DNA of 64,000 nt from Geosiphon pyriformis. Lineage: Eukaryota; Glomeromycota; Glomeromycetes; Archaeosporales; Geosiphonaceae. The stretch's first letter is position 1; every line of letters starts with the position of its first letter. The DNA lies in the NCBI GenBank assembly GCA_016748015.1, contig JAAOMT010000009.1, forward strand, positions 876,450 through 940,449, written 5' to 3'. The notes under the pieces are model-generated. The model was not told the DNA's origin. It was given only the letters and a program-made list of their open reading frames with translations, and made no database searches. The translations under genes were made by a program, and so were the position numbers. Shown in pieces: positions 23,234 through 34,110 of this stretch.

Positions 23234-24508
23234 TTTAATGAGTAAAATCCAAATATTGCTTAGAACTATACATCAAAAAATAATCTAAACTAGGTGTGAA
23301 TCATGTATTTTTTACACATGACCAGCCACTCAAGCTGATTAAAACAACACTATGTAGCTATATGAATCAAAACTGAGTCACTGACATCTGAAAAAAATAA
23401 GCAAAACTTATAAAAGCCAAAACAAACACCAAATGTTTCAGCAATTCCAAGCAATCTGATCACACCAGCCAAGAACTTAGAAGCCAAACCAAAGACTAAG
23501 ACAAAAACCAAGCCATTAAGCAAAATTAGGCTATTTTTTTTTATATAGACATGATGTTTAACACAAACCAACCAGATATCATCACTAAAAGCAAGACAGA
23601 AAAAATGTGCAAACTCCACAATTTTCAAACCAGCAATCTTGGAATTCTAAAAAACAGAGATAGCTTTTTAAAACCAATCATCAAAAACAAAACCTTTACA
23701 AAGAACCATGAATATAAAGCCACCAAAAACACAGAATAACAACAGTTATATTATACATGAAAAAGAAAAAAAAAGACCAGAAATCACCTTTTAAGAAGCC
23801 ACATAGACATCTAATATTTAACAATAAGCAAAAACATCAATATTACAAGAGAAAACATGATTTAATATCTCCACACTATCACAATATAAACACAACACAC
23901 TAGAGTAGTGTCTGTTATAAAGGCATTTCCAAACAATAACAGGCAGCTGATAATATAAAGCTTTCATGAAATAAGTGCATGCATTAGCTAAAGGCTTGCT
24001 AATAAAACTGGTGGTCATGTGTAAATTAGGTTGCCACACCTATAAGAAGCTAATCCAATCAATGTCCAAAAGCAAACTATTAACCAAAACCTAGAGCCAG
24101 AACCAACCTTCTAATATACTTGACAAATGGAAAAAAAACATCACAGATGAAGTGCTTAAAGTTGCCAAAAACAATACTACTATTAGCTACTATAAAGCAT
24201 TTTCTTAAATGTGAAGAGAAACACTAATCAGAGAGAGAAGCAGCATCAGCAATTACATCAGCATGCTTATTCTTAATAACACCAGAATAATTTCTTACCT
24301 TGTGCCAGTCAACCTTCAAATTCTTATCACAAATAACATTCACAATATGTTGATGCTTAATCCAGCACTAATTATGAAAATTAGAACAAACCAAACTCAA
24401 TTTCGACTTATAAGCATCCAAAGCAGATTGACTATTTGAAAATATGTGAACAAAGCTAGACAAAAAAATACACTCTAATGCCAATACAATAGTCTGTATC
24501 TCTGCTTT
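23234..24508 (-). mobile_element. LINE-C1, 5'-truncated LINE fragment (3' end only)
   Basis: Holds only the 3' UTR (from 23234) and the C-terminal part of ORF2. The 3' tail is near-identical to that of LINE-E (44219-44340): both have AATAATCTAAACTAGGTGTG followed by the CACATGACCAGCCACTC block. LINE similarity stops abruptly near 24508 inside RNase H and becomes AT-rich sequence, as in a 5'-truncated insertion. Confidence 0.85.
23350..24508 (-). pseudogene. LINE-C1 ORF2 fragment: RNase H and C-terminus
   Basis: From 24508: AEIQTIVLALECIF, then FSNSQSALDAY (Asp of DSQ changed to Asn), VDWHKVRNYSGVIKNKHADV, then NRHYSSVLCLYCDSVEILNHVFSC (Cys/His C-terminal motif, about 23920-23850), ending ...VLIHIAT-stop at 23350. 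Many stops. Closest to LINE-E among the copies here. Confidence 0.8.
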
Positions 24509-24785
24509 TAAAATTTAAATTAAATACTTTGGTTTTAATAATTAAATTTATTATTAAATTAATTAGTGTTTTAGTTATTTTAATTATTACTTTAATAAAT
24601 ATTTTTTCTGTTTTACATAAAAAAATTAAAGATATAATTATTGTAATTTAAAGTAAAAAATTTGTTTTTAATAAAGTTTTAAATAAAGTTAACATAAAAA
24701 TAATTAATATTAAAATTAAAATTAATTATATAAAAAATTTTAATAATATTAATAATAAAAATACTTATATTTATTTTTTTATAAC
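24509..24785. repeat. AT-rich spacer between LINE-C1 and LINE-C
   Basis: About 280 bp of A/T-rich sequence with no frame. It separates the truncated 5' end of LINE-C1 from the 3' end of LINE-C. Confidence 0.5.
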
Positions 24786-25916
24786 TGTTTAATGAGTGAA
24801 GTCCAACTGCTATCTAGTACATAGAGCCAGACTAAGTGGCTCAAACTAAATGTGACTTACACACTTTCTACATATGGCTAACCACTCAGGCCAGACAAGG
24901 CAACACTATGCACTAACATAAACACAAGGACTATTATCCAAACCTGAAAAAAAAAGACAAGACCTGTAACAGCTGAAACCAATAGCAAAAGACTCAGCAA
25001 TGCCAAGCAACCTAACCACACTGTCAAAAAGCACAAAAGACATATCAGGTGATAGACCTGACACCAAACTATCATTACTGACCAAGCCAGCTTTAGATCT
25101 AACTAGCCACACCCTAGAACAATGGAACTCAACCAAGAACCTTACAAAATCAACAACTACACAGGAAGTTTTCTTAATATCATTGAAAACACCAGCTGCT
25201 TCAGCACACCAATTTTTCATCACAAATCTCTTACACAAAACCGAATATCTGCCAACATTCAAAAGGCAAGAATTAAGAACCTGAAGAACAAAAGAAGAAG
25301 ACAAGTCGCAAATGCCAACCAGAAAAACCCAACGTGCAAAAGCCTTCAATAAAATCTCCTTATGAGTGTGAACATCTTGTGAACAAGAAAAAACATGGTT
25401 GGGCAACTCCACCTCTCTACACAACAAGCATTGAACACCCAGATAACATCTATTATACAATCTTTTCCTGACTGCTACCAGCAATTTTCTATGCAAAGCC
25501 TTCATCAAATACGTATGAAGATCCGCCAATTTTTGGCTGGTAAACTCAGCAAGTATGTGTGAGTCAGGATGCCAGACCCTCACAGAAGCAACCCAATCAA
25601 AATCTCCCAACATGTCAACAGAAACCACATCACAGCCTGGACCAGCTTCCCAATGAGCACGACAAATGGACCTAAACAAATCTCTGACAAAGTGACGAGC
25701 ATTGTCTGAGACCACAGTGTCTTCAGCCACCAAAAACATTCATGGACTTTCACCGGTAAAACATAGGAAGAGCCAGCAGTCTCATCCACAAATCTGTCAA
25801 CTTTTACATTACCAGGAACACTAGCATGGCTCCTGACCTTGGCCCAACTCACACTAAGATTCTTATTCCTAATTAAATTAAAAACATGCCTATGTTCAAC
25901 TCAACAGCAGTTGTGG
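24786..25916 (-). mobile_element. LINE-C, 3' part (split by Gypsy-P; continues at 35791)
   Basis: 3' UTR (24786-24905) and ORF2 C-terminus of LINE-C. The 3' UTR shares CCAACTGCTATCTAGTA and a CAGCCACTCAGGCCAG-like stretch with LINE-B. The element resumes across the nested Gypsy-P; GTGG (25913-25916) and GTGA (35791-35794) are the target duplication. Confidence 0.93.
24906..25916 (-). pseudogene. LINE-C ORF2, C-terminal part
   Basis: From the insertion point: HNCC-stop-VEHRHVFNLI, then WAKVRSHASVPGNVKVD (end of RNase H), a 277-codon open stretch with NRCYLGVQCLLCREVELPNH and CSQD (Cys/His motif, about 25460-25385), ending ...CVYVSA-stop at 24906. The open length suggests relatively recent insertion, but the domain is severed from the RT. 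Confidence 0.88.
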
Positions 25917-26119
25917 TGTTACCAGACAAAATTAGAGATATTATTTAGCATGAAATTATCTTTATAATTCCTATCATTAATTAACATATATTATCATTTC
26001 AAATTATTACTTAGTATATTAGCAAAATGTTCGAAATTATCATTTAATTAATAACCCAATTTGTATATGACACAAATGTAACCTAATTGTGATGATCAAT
26101 CATGTAATACCCCGAACTA

Positions 26120-26240
26120 TATAACATTCAAAAAGTTTGCTGAAATTTGTAGAAATTTGCCGAAATAATTGATAGTTCACCGAAATATCCAATAGTTCGC
26201 AGAAATAACTTGTAATTTGTCGAAATGTATCTTTAATTCA
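26120..26240 (+). repeat. CCGAAAT-type repeats in Gypsy-P U3
   Basis: Five to six degenerate units of about 20-24 bp, each close to GTTYGCCGAAATAA (best copies near 26160, 26180 and 26203), upstream of the TATA box. Repeated at 35000-35125 in the 3' LTR. Position suggests an upstream activating array; that role is inference. Confidence 0.6.
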
Positions 26241-26297
26241 GCAAAATTATAGAAAAGAGCAAAGTTCAAGTTCATAGAATAGTGTTACAACAAGTTG

Positions 26298-26305
26298 TAT
26301 AAAAG
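26298..26305 (+). promoter_or_regulatory. TATA box of Gypsy-P 5' LTR
   Basis: TATAAAAG, conserved at 35180-35187 in the other LTR, downstream of the U3 repeats. Likely start of genomic RNA about 30 bp further on. Confidence 0.65.
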
Positions 26306-26908
26306 AAGAGCTTCTCTTTTCGAGGAAATGTATTTTACTTTAGATTTATCACTTAGAACCATTTTCTATATACACAAAAAAAAATAAATATCAAATAATT
26401 TGAAAAACCAAATTCTTTAAATTATTGCACTTGGAAAATTTTCAAAACCCAACTAACATTTTGAAATTGATTAGCTACCAATTTCAGTAAACTGTTAGTA
26501 ACTACAGGCCTGAATAGAAAACATTTCCCTTGATAAAAATCTTATTTCTTTTACATTTCTTTTATTTTTCTTTTTTTTCTTTTTTTATTATAATCATTAG
26601 GGTAGCCTACAGATGAGATTCCTGTAGAAGAGTTGACTTTCACAGCAAAGTAACTATATATATTTTTAGTGAGCTTCCAGATGAGCAATTTTTGGGAAAG
26701 AGTTGACATTTGCTACAATATAACTATATAAAGTAACTGGCAAAGAATTGGCCATTCCACTTATAAGCCCAGCAGTTCAAATTATAGGAGATAATTTGAA
26801 GATAAAAATTCAGTTACTGGAGGTTCAACTACTTTCTGGAAACGTGAATTCACAACAAAATTAACATTAACAACATTCAAGAAAAGAGACCAAAAACCTC
26901 CGGTAACA

Positions 26909-26927
26909 TTTGGTGCTCTCTCATGAA
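26909..26927 (+). promoter_or_regulatory. Gypsy-P primer binding site
   Basis: TTTGGTGCTCTCTCATGAA immediately after the 5' LTR, with the TGG expected to pair with a tRNA CCA end. It shares TTTGGTGCT with Gypsy-M. Primer tRNA not identified. Confidence 0.7.
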
Positions 26928-26953
26928 AATAACACAGCAACAACAAATTCAAA

Positions 26954-28690
26954 GTGGTGACTGTCTCAGACATCACAACCTTAGAGTACTATCAATTGAT
27001 TTATACACACTGCAAACAACAATTTAAAATACATGACGGAATCATAGCTTTCAAGAAAACACTTTTTCAATACATTGAAAATCGAATCAATGACTACCTC
27101 TTTGGAAACTATAATATTACAACAGTTAAAAGAGATCTTCTTGAGAACATACTACACTATTCCAACACTGAATCAAAAAACATTAGTGCTGAAGCTTGCA
27201 CTACTTATTTTGAGGAACTTGATTATAATATCATTTGATTTTGTGAAGAAAAATATCCTGCAAACGCACAATTTGTCTTTGAACTCGAATCTGAATCTGA
27301 AACCAGTAGCAACAAAAGACAAAAAGATAACCGACCTGTTCACACAACACCCAATACTCTCAAAATATCATTCAAACATTTACAAACACCTGAACAAGGA
27401 ACTAGTTCAAAACTTCCACTTACTATTACACCTTTTCCAGCTTCACTTGCACAAGCACAAATGCTTAATTCACCCTTGAATCAATTTGCAAAACCAGAAG
27501 ATTTTACATCACTCAGAAATCCCATCAGACAACAAGAACCCCTTCAAACTAGTTCCAATCTCTTTGACTTTCTAGCTGAAAATCAAAGTGAACACTCTGA
27601 GACAGCAGCAAACAAAGAAAACAAACCAGAAATATCTGAAGAAGAATCAATAGACAGTGAAAATGAAGAAAATGAAATGACAACATACATCACAAAAATC
27701 CCTGAATTTAATGGAGAAGACATTGAGACCAGTTCCCAAAAATGGCTCGACCAAGTTACTAAAGCGGGAGATGCAAATAGATGGAATGCTGCCAGAATGT
27801 TAAGAACAATTCCCTACTTTCTCAAAGGAACAGCAGGAGAATGGTTTGAAAACTTGGCTGTTCCATTTAATGATTGGAATGCTTTCAAAGCAGCCTTCCT
27901 TGAACAGTTCACCAACAATAATACCTCCATTACCCTTCGCAATCATTTTCGAAATATCAAACAAGAACCCTCCGAATCTGTTATGACTTATATTGGAAAA
28001 TTCAACAAACTTCTTAGACAAATTCGCCAACTTGAAACAAACAATTATTATTCCAATGCTCAAATCTTAGATCAATTTATTGCTGGTCTAAAAGATAAAC
28101 TAATTAAAAAAGTTTGTCCACATGCACCAGAAGATTTAAACTCTGCCATACAGCATGCAAAAAGATATGAAATGGCTATGGAAGAAGCCAACCACACAAA
28201 ACTTGTAAATTTGGCAATTGGAGAAACCAGCTTAGCAGCCAAGAAAAAAATTGACCAACTCACAAAGAAAGTCAAAAACTATTTCACCAATCAACAACAA
28301 CAGCAACCCCAAAGATATCAACCACCCTAAAGATGAAATCAAAATAACTTTGCACCACTTTCCAATAACCAGCCTCAGAATTGCCATTACTGTGGAATCT
28401 CTGGCCACTGGAAAAGAGATTGTAGAAAGCTACAATGAGACCAACAAAATAGGAGTAATCAACATTACCCTCCACCACAGCAATCTTATTATCAACCACC
28501 ACCACCAGCTTACTATCCACCAAGACCTCAATACCAAAATAACTATTATCAGCCAGCCCCACAGCCAATCCAACAGCAATACCAACAACCACTCACACAA
28601 CATTATCAAGTACCTGCTCAAAGACTGATTACACAAAATCAATTCACACCACAAAACCGATACCAAGTAAACAACAATAGAATCAGTTCA
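26954..28690 (+). pseudogene. Gypsy-P gag (capsid + CCHC knuckle)
   Basis: Structural protein. The frame opens with GTG GTG ACT at 26954, probably a mutated ATG. Residues to about 95 are open, then TGA at 27236. A long open piece 27461-28330 (289 codons) contains the retrotransposon Gag/capsid region: WLDQVTKAGDANRWNAARML, GTAGEWFENL, FKAAFLEQF and SVMTYIGKFNKLLRQI (about 27730-28030). Then come stops (TAA, TGA) at 28328-28335 and a zinc knuckle CHYCGISGHWKRDC (about 28391-28432) with intact Cys/His. A Gln/Tyr/Pro-rich tail follows to a TAA near 28697. Stops correspond to CGA and CAA codons changed by C-to-T. Confidence 0.88.
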
Positions 28691-28699
28691 AACAACTAA

Positions 28700-29333
28700 T
28701 TGTTTCCCCAAAATACCACTCAACCAAGACCCAACCACTACCATACTCAATTCAGTTATTTAACAATGCTGGAAGAACAGGATTTTTACCATACTGCACT
28801 TTCGGAAGGTAGAGCTGCAGCACAACAACAACAAAACCTTTCCTATACTCCCACCACAATTCCACCAGCCAGAATCGCTGAAAACACTAATCTTTCAGAT
28901 ATATTTCCTTTTGAGTTCGAAGCAAATGAGTCACCATTTCTGCTTAGTAATGCAGCCGCCAATGAACAAAAAGCAATCATGGCCATGTACACTGAAGCCG
29001 AAGTCGAAGGAAAAACAATTCGCTTGATCCTAGACAGTGGATCCGCCGGAAGCATTATCCCCTACCAGTTAATGCAACAGTTAAAAAAAAATGTCGACTG
29101 ACCAGCTCAAACAGTAATTGTCACTGCTGATGGCATGAAAAAGACCCCAGTAGGAAAAATTGACAATTTTTTGTTCACTCTTGATGGAATTACCATTCTA
29201 GTCAAAGTTCTTGTAATAGACACACCCCAATACCAAGCTCTCGTCGGAAATAATTGGCTTCAAAAAGCCAATGCTAATTTGAATTGGGAAACACAAGAGT
29301 TAACAATCTTCTATCAAGGACAACATGTCTGAG
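28700..29333 (+). pseudogene. Gypsy-P aspartic protease
   Basis: Retropepsin-like domain in the gag frame. IRLILDSGSAGSIIPYQLM (about 29020-29075) has an intact DSG. TGA after KKNVD at 29098, then VIVTADGMKKTPVGKIDNF, YQALVGNNWLQKAN and a TGA after GQHV (29330) where Gypsy-M keeps Arg (GRHTRVPA). Both TGAs are best explained as Arg CGA codons mutated at CpG. The first stop falls at the same codon as in Gypsy-M. Confidence 0.9.
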
Positions 29334-30092
29334 TACCTGCCATTTGTGATACATTCAACAAACGCTCTAAAAAAGCCCTGGCTTTTGAATTCAAACCGGA
29401 AGAGAAAAAACCCCTCATTGAAACATTTATGGCTCTGGGATCAACGTCCAACTGGGCTGATGAAACAGAACAAGAACATTTTACTCCACACACTAAACCC
29501 AAAACCTCTGGATAGAATATCCCTTACTCAAAACTCAAACCAAGGAAACAATGCCCCTATATTCCCCTTAAATGTAAGAACTGCCACAAGAAACTATCAT
29601 CAATGGGAGCCTGTATTTCACCTGAAGAAGAATATGAGAATTATACTTGTTATTACTGCAAGGCTTGCCACAGAAAATGATGGGGCCATCTAATAAAAAG
29701 GAGCAGAAAATAGGATAACACCCCTTGTTTGATTTGTGGAGATATGCTACCAGAAGAATGCAATTGGGATTGATGTAGCCATGAGAGGTGGAGTCTGCAA
29801 TCAGACCTGCCAATATGCTTTATCAATTTCAGAAAAAGTAAAAAGAGGAACACCCTTTAATGCAGCATACAATAGTGCTCTCAACAAACTTTATCACTAC
29901 CCCCATGATGCCGAGATGATTTTCGATCTAGCAATGGCATTAATTAATAAAGCTACCAAAGAAGATGTTTGTCAAATGAAGGAAGCAGAATATATTGAAT
30001 ACACTATGGAATTAGCTGGATTTAATTACGAAGATGAAGTAGAAGTCTACTACCAAATTGCAAGTCACACCTACCCAATCCAAGAAGCTTAA
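29334..30092 (+). pseudogene. Gypsy-P Cys-rich module between protease and dUTPase
   Basis: Contains CKNCHKK (29570), CYYCKACHRK (about 29650), CLICGDM (about 29726), then MRGGVCNQTCQYALSISEK (29780-29840) and a helical segment ending near 30092. Stops: TAG at 29513 (from CAG), TGA after CHRK, TAG before DNTPCL (from TGG; Gypsy-M reads KWDN). A single inserted base in TTGGGATT (about 29771) shifts frame 2 to frame 3. Matches the Gypsy-M module at 15984-16271. No named family recognised. Confidence 0.7.
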
Positions 30093-30110
30093 ATTTAATG
30101 ATTAGAGCAA

Positions 30111-31157
30111 ATGAACATTAGGCTATGTGAAGAATGCATTATGCCTTGTGATGAACAGTGGTGTTCTGAATGCTATGCTCTTAGTATCCCCTTGCCCAGT
30201 GAAAATGATAAGAACAAAATTGAATTTGGAGAACCTGAAGCAATAGAAGAAAGTAAAACAACACCTATCTACCTTATTGAAAATCAGCCTGCCTTACAAC
30301 TTAAATACTTCAACAACAATGGACAAGGAATAAAACCCAAAAAAGCACACAAAATTGATGCTGAATATGACTTAAGATATCCAGGCAAGGATACTCTTGT
30401 TCTCAAACCCAAATTCCTCACAAAAATCAACCTAAAAATTGCACTCAAAATCCCACCAGGAGCAATAGTTCAAATTACCTCCTGGTCCTCTCTGGCAAGC
30501 AAAGGAATCAATGTCAGAGGAGGAATAATTGATGCTGGATATACTAGAGACATTACAGTGATGCTTCAAAACAAAACTGACAAACCATTCAAGATCAAAC
30601 ATGCTGAAAAAATTGCCCAAGCTATTTACCTACCCTTAATCAACATTTTGGGTTTGCAACTAGTCAATCAAAGAGAACAATTAGGAAAAAGCGATAGAGG
30701 AACCCAAGGTTTTGGTTCAACTGGACAATTCACAGTTCCAGTTAATATAGCTCTTAACACACAGAACAAATCTCACCAGATTCTAAGACTTCCACAACCA
30801 ATTACCATCTCACCCTTTGGAGAACATCCAGAAATCTATACCTGTTCAAAGCCAACAACCACACAACAAATTTTTGAGTCCAATAAACAAGTCTGCTTGG
30901 AACATAATATTTCAATCCCAAACATTTATATTCCAGAAGGAACAAAGAAAGTCCGAGTTACTTTTTACAACCCCAATAATTACCCCATAATTTTATTAAA
31001 TAATTTAGAAATTGGAGTTATTCACAGTAATATATTCCAACAAGAATTACCCCAAACAGTCCCCAATTTCTCTGAAATTATTGAACATTCATTACCAAAA
31101 ATCAACCCAAACCCCAGCTCCGAAAACTACCATGTTGTCATGGAAAAATTATCTTGA
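30111..31157 (+). pseudogene. Gypsy-P dUTPase domain
   Basis: dUTP pyrophosphatase domain within pol, 348 open codons. N-terminus has CEEC...CDEQWCSEC (two CxxC-type pairs). Motifs: DAEYDLRYP (1, about 30360), TSWSSLASKGINVRGG (2; the usual GRSS or SRSS Arg is Trp), GIIDAGYTRDITVML (3), EKIAQAIYLP (4), RGTQGFGSTG (5, about 30700), so all five are present in one frame, with substitutions. A beta-rich linker follows (IPNIYIPEGTKKVRVTFYN). TGA after EKLS ends the open part. Function would be sanitising dUTP during reverse transcription. Confidence 0.9.
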
Positions 31158-32565
31158 ATCAACATGGGACAACTTAAACCACAACAACAGACCCAGTTCA
31201 AAGAGCTAATTGCAGAATTTGCCAATATCTTTACTGAAAACAACAATAACTTGGGAAGAACCAATTTGGTCTAACACCAAATTTACACAGGAGATGCCAA
31301 ACCAAGAAGACAACAAGCATATCAAGTTGCTTCAGAAAGCCACCAATTCATCCAAGAAGAAATACAACGAATGCTTAACAATGGGCTCATCCAACTCTCC
31401 ATAAGTCCTTGGACTTCACCTGTAGTGCTAGTTAAAAAGAAAAATGGGAAGATCTGATTTTGTGTTGACTATCGACAACTCAACAGTGTTACAATTGGAG
31501 ACGCCTACCCCCTTCCCCAGATTGATAACATGTTGGATGCTCTTGGAAAATCCAAATACTTTTCAACACTAGATTTAGAAAGCGGTTACTGGCAAGTTGC
31601 TATGGATTTCAAAGATTGCCCCAAAACAGCATTTACCATCCAAGGCGGAAATTACGAGTTCAATGTAATGCCTTTTGGATTATGCAATGTACCAGCAACA
31701 TTTCAGAGATTAATGGATGTTGTATACCAAGGACTTCTTTGAAAATCAGTAGTCGTTTATCTTGATGATACTGATGTTTATTCTCCATCGTTTGAATTAC
31801 ACTTAAAACACCTATGAGAAGTTTTTCAACAATTATGAAAAGCAGGACTAAAACTCAACATCGAAAAATGCTACTTTGGAAAAACAAGCTTGGTCTTTCT
31901 TGGGCATATCATTAGTAAAGATAAAATCAAACTGGACCCTGGAAAAATCAGTGTTGTCAAAAACTTCAAAACTTCTCGAAACACTACAGAATTAAGAGAA
32001 TTCATAGGATTAGCATCCTACTATCGGAAGTTTATCAAAGGATTCTCAGAAATTGCAAAACTTCTCAACCAGCTCACCACCAAAAACATTGAATACAAAT
32101 GGACTACTGAACACCAAAGAGCTTTTGAAATTCTTAAGGAAAAACTGACAACAGCTCCAATCCTCACCTACCCAGATTTCAGCAACCAATTTTGACTAGC
32201 TACAAATGCTTCATATACTGTCTTTGGTGCCATCTTATCACAACTAGATGACAACAGAAATGAGCGAGTAATTGCTTATGCTAGCAGAACATTAAAACCA
32301 GCTGAGAAAAACTACTCTGCCACAGAACTAGAAACAGCAGCCATAATCTGGGCCCTACACCACTTCAACCTTTATCTCAGGCCTAAAGAATTTGATATTA
32401 TCACTGATAATATTGGACTCAAATGGCTTCAGAACAAAAATACTCAGCTGAATGCAAAACAAACCCAATGGACAGGATTTCTAGCAAACTATTGATACAT
32501 AGTACATCACAAACCAGGAAAACTCCACACCAATATTGACTGTCTCTTTAGAATGAAACAAGATT
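31158..32565 (+). pseudogene. Gypsy-P reverse transcriptase and RNase H
   Basis: All in one frame but with stops at NLV-TAA-HQIY (31272), NGKI-TGA-FCVDY (31457), GLL-TGA-KSVVV (31740), HL-TGA-EVFQQL-TGA-KAG (31815-31840) and NQF-TGA (32194). The RT box YLDDTDVYS (about 31760) is intact, and TLDLESGYWQVAMD is intact, unlike Gypsy-M. RNase H starts LATNASYTVFGAILSQ, where the first catalytic Asp (TDAS in Gypsy-M) has become Asn, then AYASRTLKPAEKNYSATELE and TDNIGLKWL. The TGA stops sit where CGA or TGG codons are expected. Confidence 0.93.
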
Positions 32566-32618
32566 AGAAAACACAAAAACTAATACTTAACTTAACCAAC
32601 CAAAAGAGCCAACAAACA

Positions 32619-34004
32619 ATGAATTCGGAAAACTACAACAATCTCAAACAATATTTGGAAACATTAACAATCCCAACAGATTGGTCTCCAGATGAAAAAC
32701 ATCGACTACAACAACAAACCAAACAATATTTCCTACACAACAACATTATTTATCATCAAAATTTCAAAAACCCAGACAAACCACTTAGATTAATACAAGA
32801 ACAGAAAAAAGAGACTATATTATACAACATGCACTCAGATCTTTCATCAGCCTACTTCGGAAAAGACAGCACCACCCAAAGAACACTAGAATACTACTTT
32901 TGGCCTCAAATGAGAAAAAACATTTATGAATATGTCAAATCTTGTGATAGTTGTCAAAGAAGAGAAGGAACACGTCCTACTGAACCATTAAATCCAATCC
33001 AAGTTGGACAACTCTTTGACCGAGTTGGTATTAATTTAGTCAAACCACTATTTATTACCACTCAAGGAAACCATTATATTGCAGTAGTGGTAGACTATCT
33101 TACTAAATGGCCTGAAACCAGAGCCATTCAACAAGCAGATGCAAAATCAGTAGCAAATTTCATCTACAAAGACATCATTTGTAGACATCCATGTCCAATT
33201 GAACTTTTATCCGATCAGGGAACACACTTTGTGAACAACCTGATACAAAAAATTTGCAAACGATTCAATGTTAAAAGACCTCTGTCTTCGCCCTACCATC
33301 CACAAACAAACAAACTTGTAGAACGTTTTAACAGAACATTATGTGAGTCATTAGCCAAAGTCTCAACTGATTTTGAGCAAGATTGGGATATCTTTATTCC
33401 ATCAGTGTTGCTAGCATATAGAACACTAAAACAAGATACCACAAAACACACACCATTTGATTTAACTTACGAAAGGACAGCAACATTACCAATTAGTTTC
33501 ACAGTGGAAACATACCCAGCACAACCAATCGATGAAAACAATTTCCAAGAAACACTTCAGTGAAGAGCCTACACTCTGCTTAGCACATTGGAAGGAAAAC
33601 AACGAATAGCAGTCATCCATATTGAACACTCCCAAACTCAACAAAAAGAACGGCATAACAACAAATTGTTTCCAGTCACCAATAAATTTAAAATTGGAAA
33701 CAAAGTTCTCTTACACAGAACTAAAGCGGAAAAACAATGGAGTAGAAAATTTGAAAACAAATGGGATGGACCATTCTTTATTCATGAAGTCCTAAGCAAC
33801 GGATCATACAAGCTAAGACTTGATGACAAAATCCTAGCAAAAGTTGCACATGGAGATCATTTGAAACATTATCATTCAAGAAACAATTCTGAACCATTAA
33901 TTTCACAAATTGGTACACATTCCCCTTTAGTCAATCTCAAAGATATTCCACAAAACTTAGAACCAATAGTTGTCATTGAACAACCTTCCAACCTGAACAC
34001 TTAA
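32619..34004 (+). pseudogene. Gypsy-P integrase
   Basis: Zinc N-terminus with CDSCQRREG; the upstream HFGK-type His reads SAYFGKDS, so a zinc ligand is lost (CAT to TAT). Core: VGINLV (about 33025) has Asn where Gypsy-M has GIDLV, so the first catalytic Asp is lost; SDQGTHF (about 33210) and KLVERFN (about 33315) are kept. TGA at 33561, then the C-terminal domain with KIGNKVLLHRTKAEKQW and KWDGPFFIHEVLSNGSYKLR, ending PSNLNT-stop at 34004. Inactive. Confidence 0.93.
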
Positions 34005-34110
34005 TTTAATTTACTAGTTATTCCCTTATAATTTAGAAACAATCAAAACAAAAATAACATAAAAACCCATACACCAAAAATAATTTTCTTTTATTTTCAA
34101 ATCTCTTATA

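Larger units (their letters stand above)
25917..26908 (+). repeat. Gypsy-P 5' LTR (992 bp)
   Basis: Bounded by TGTTACC and GGTAACA, same length as the 3' LTR 34799-35790. U3 holds repeated CCGAAAT-type units (26120-26240) and TATAAAAG at 26298-26305. Differences from the 3' LTR are almost all transitions. Confidence 0.97.

Noticed and set aside
26954-34004. TGA read as Trp (altered genetic code), because many stops in Gypsy-P are TGA
   Set aside because: TAA and TAG also interrupt the frames, many TGA sit at Arg positions, and PDS5 ends in TGA while GDH2 and PDS5 exons contain none in frame.
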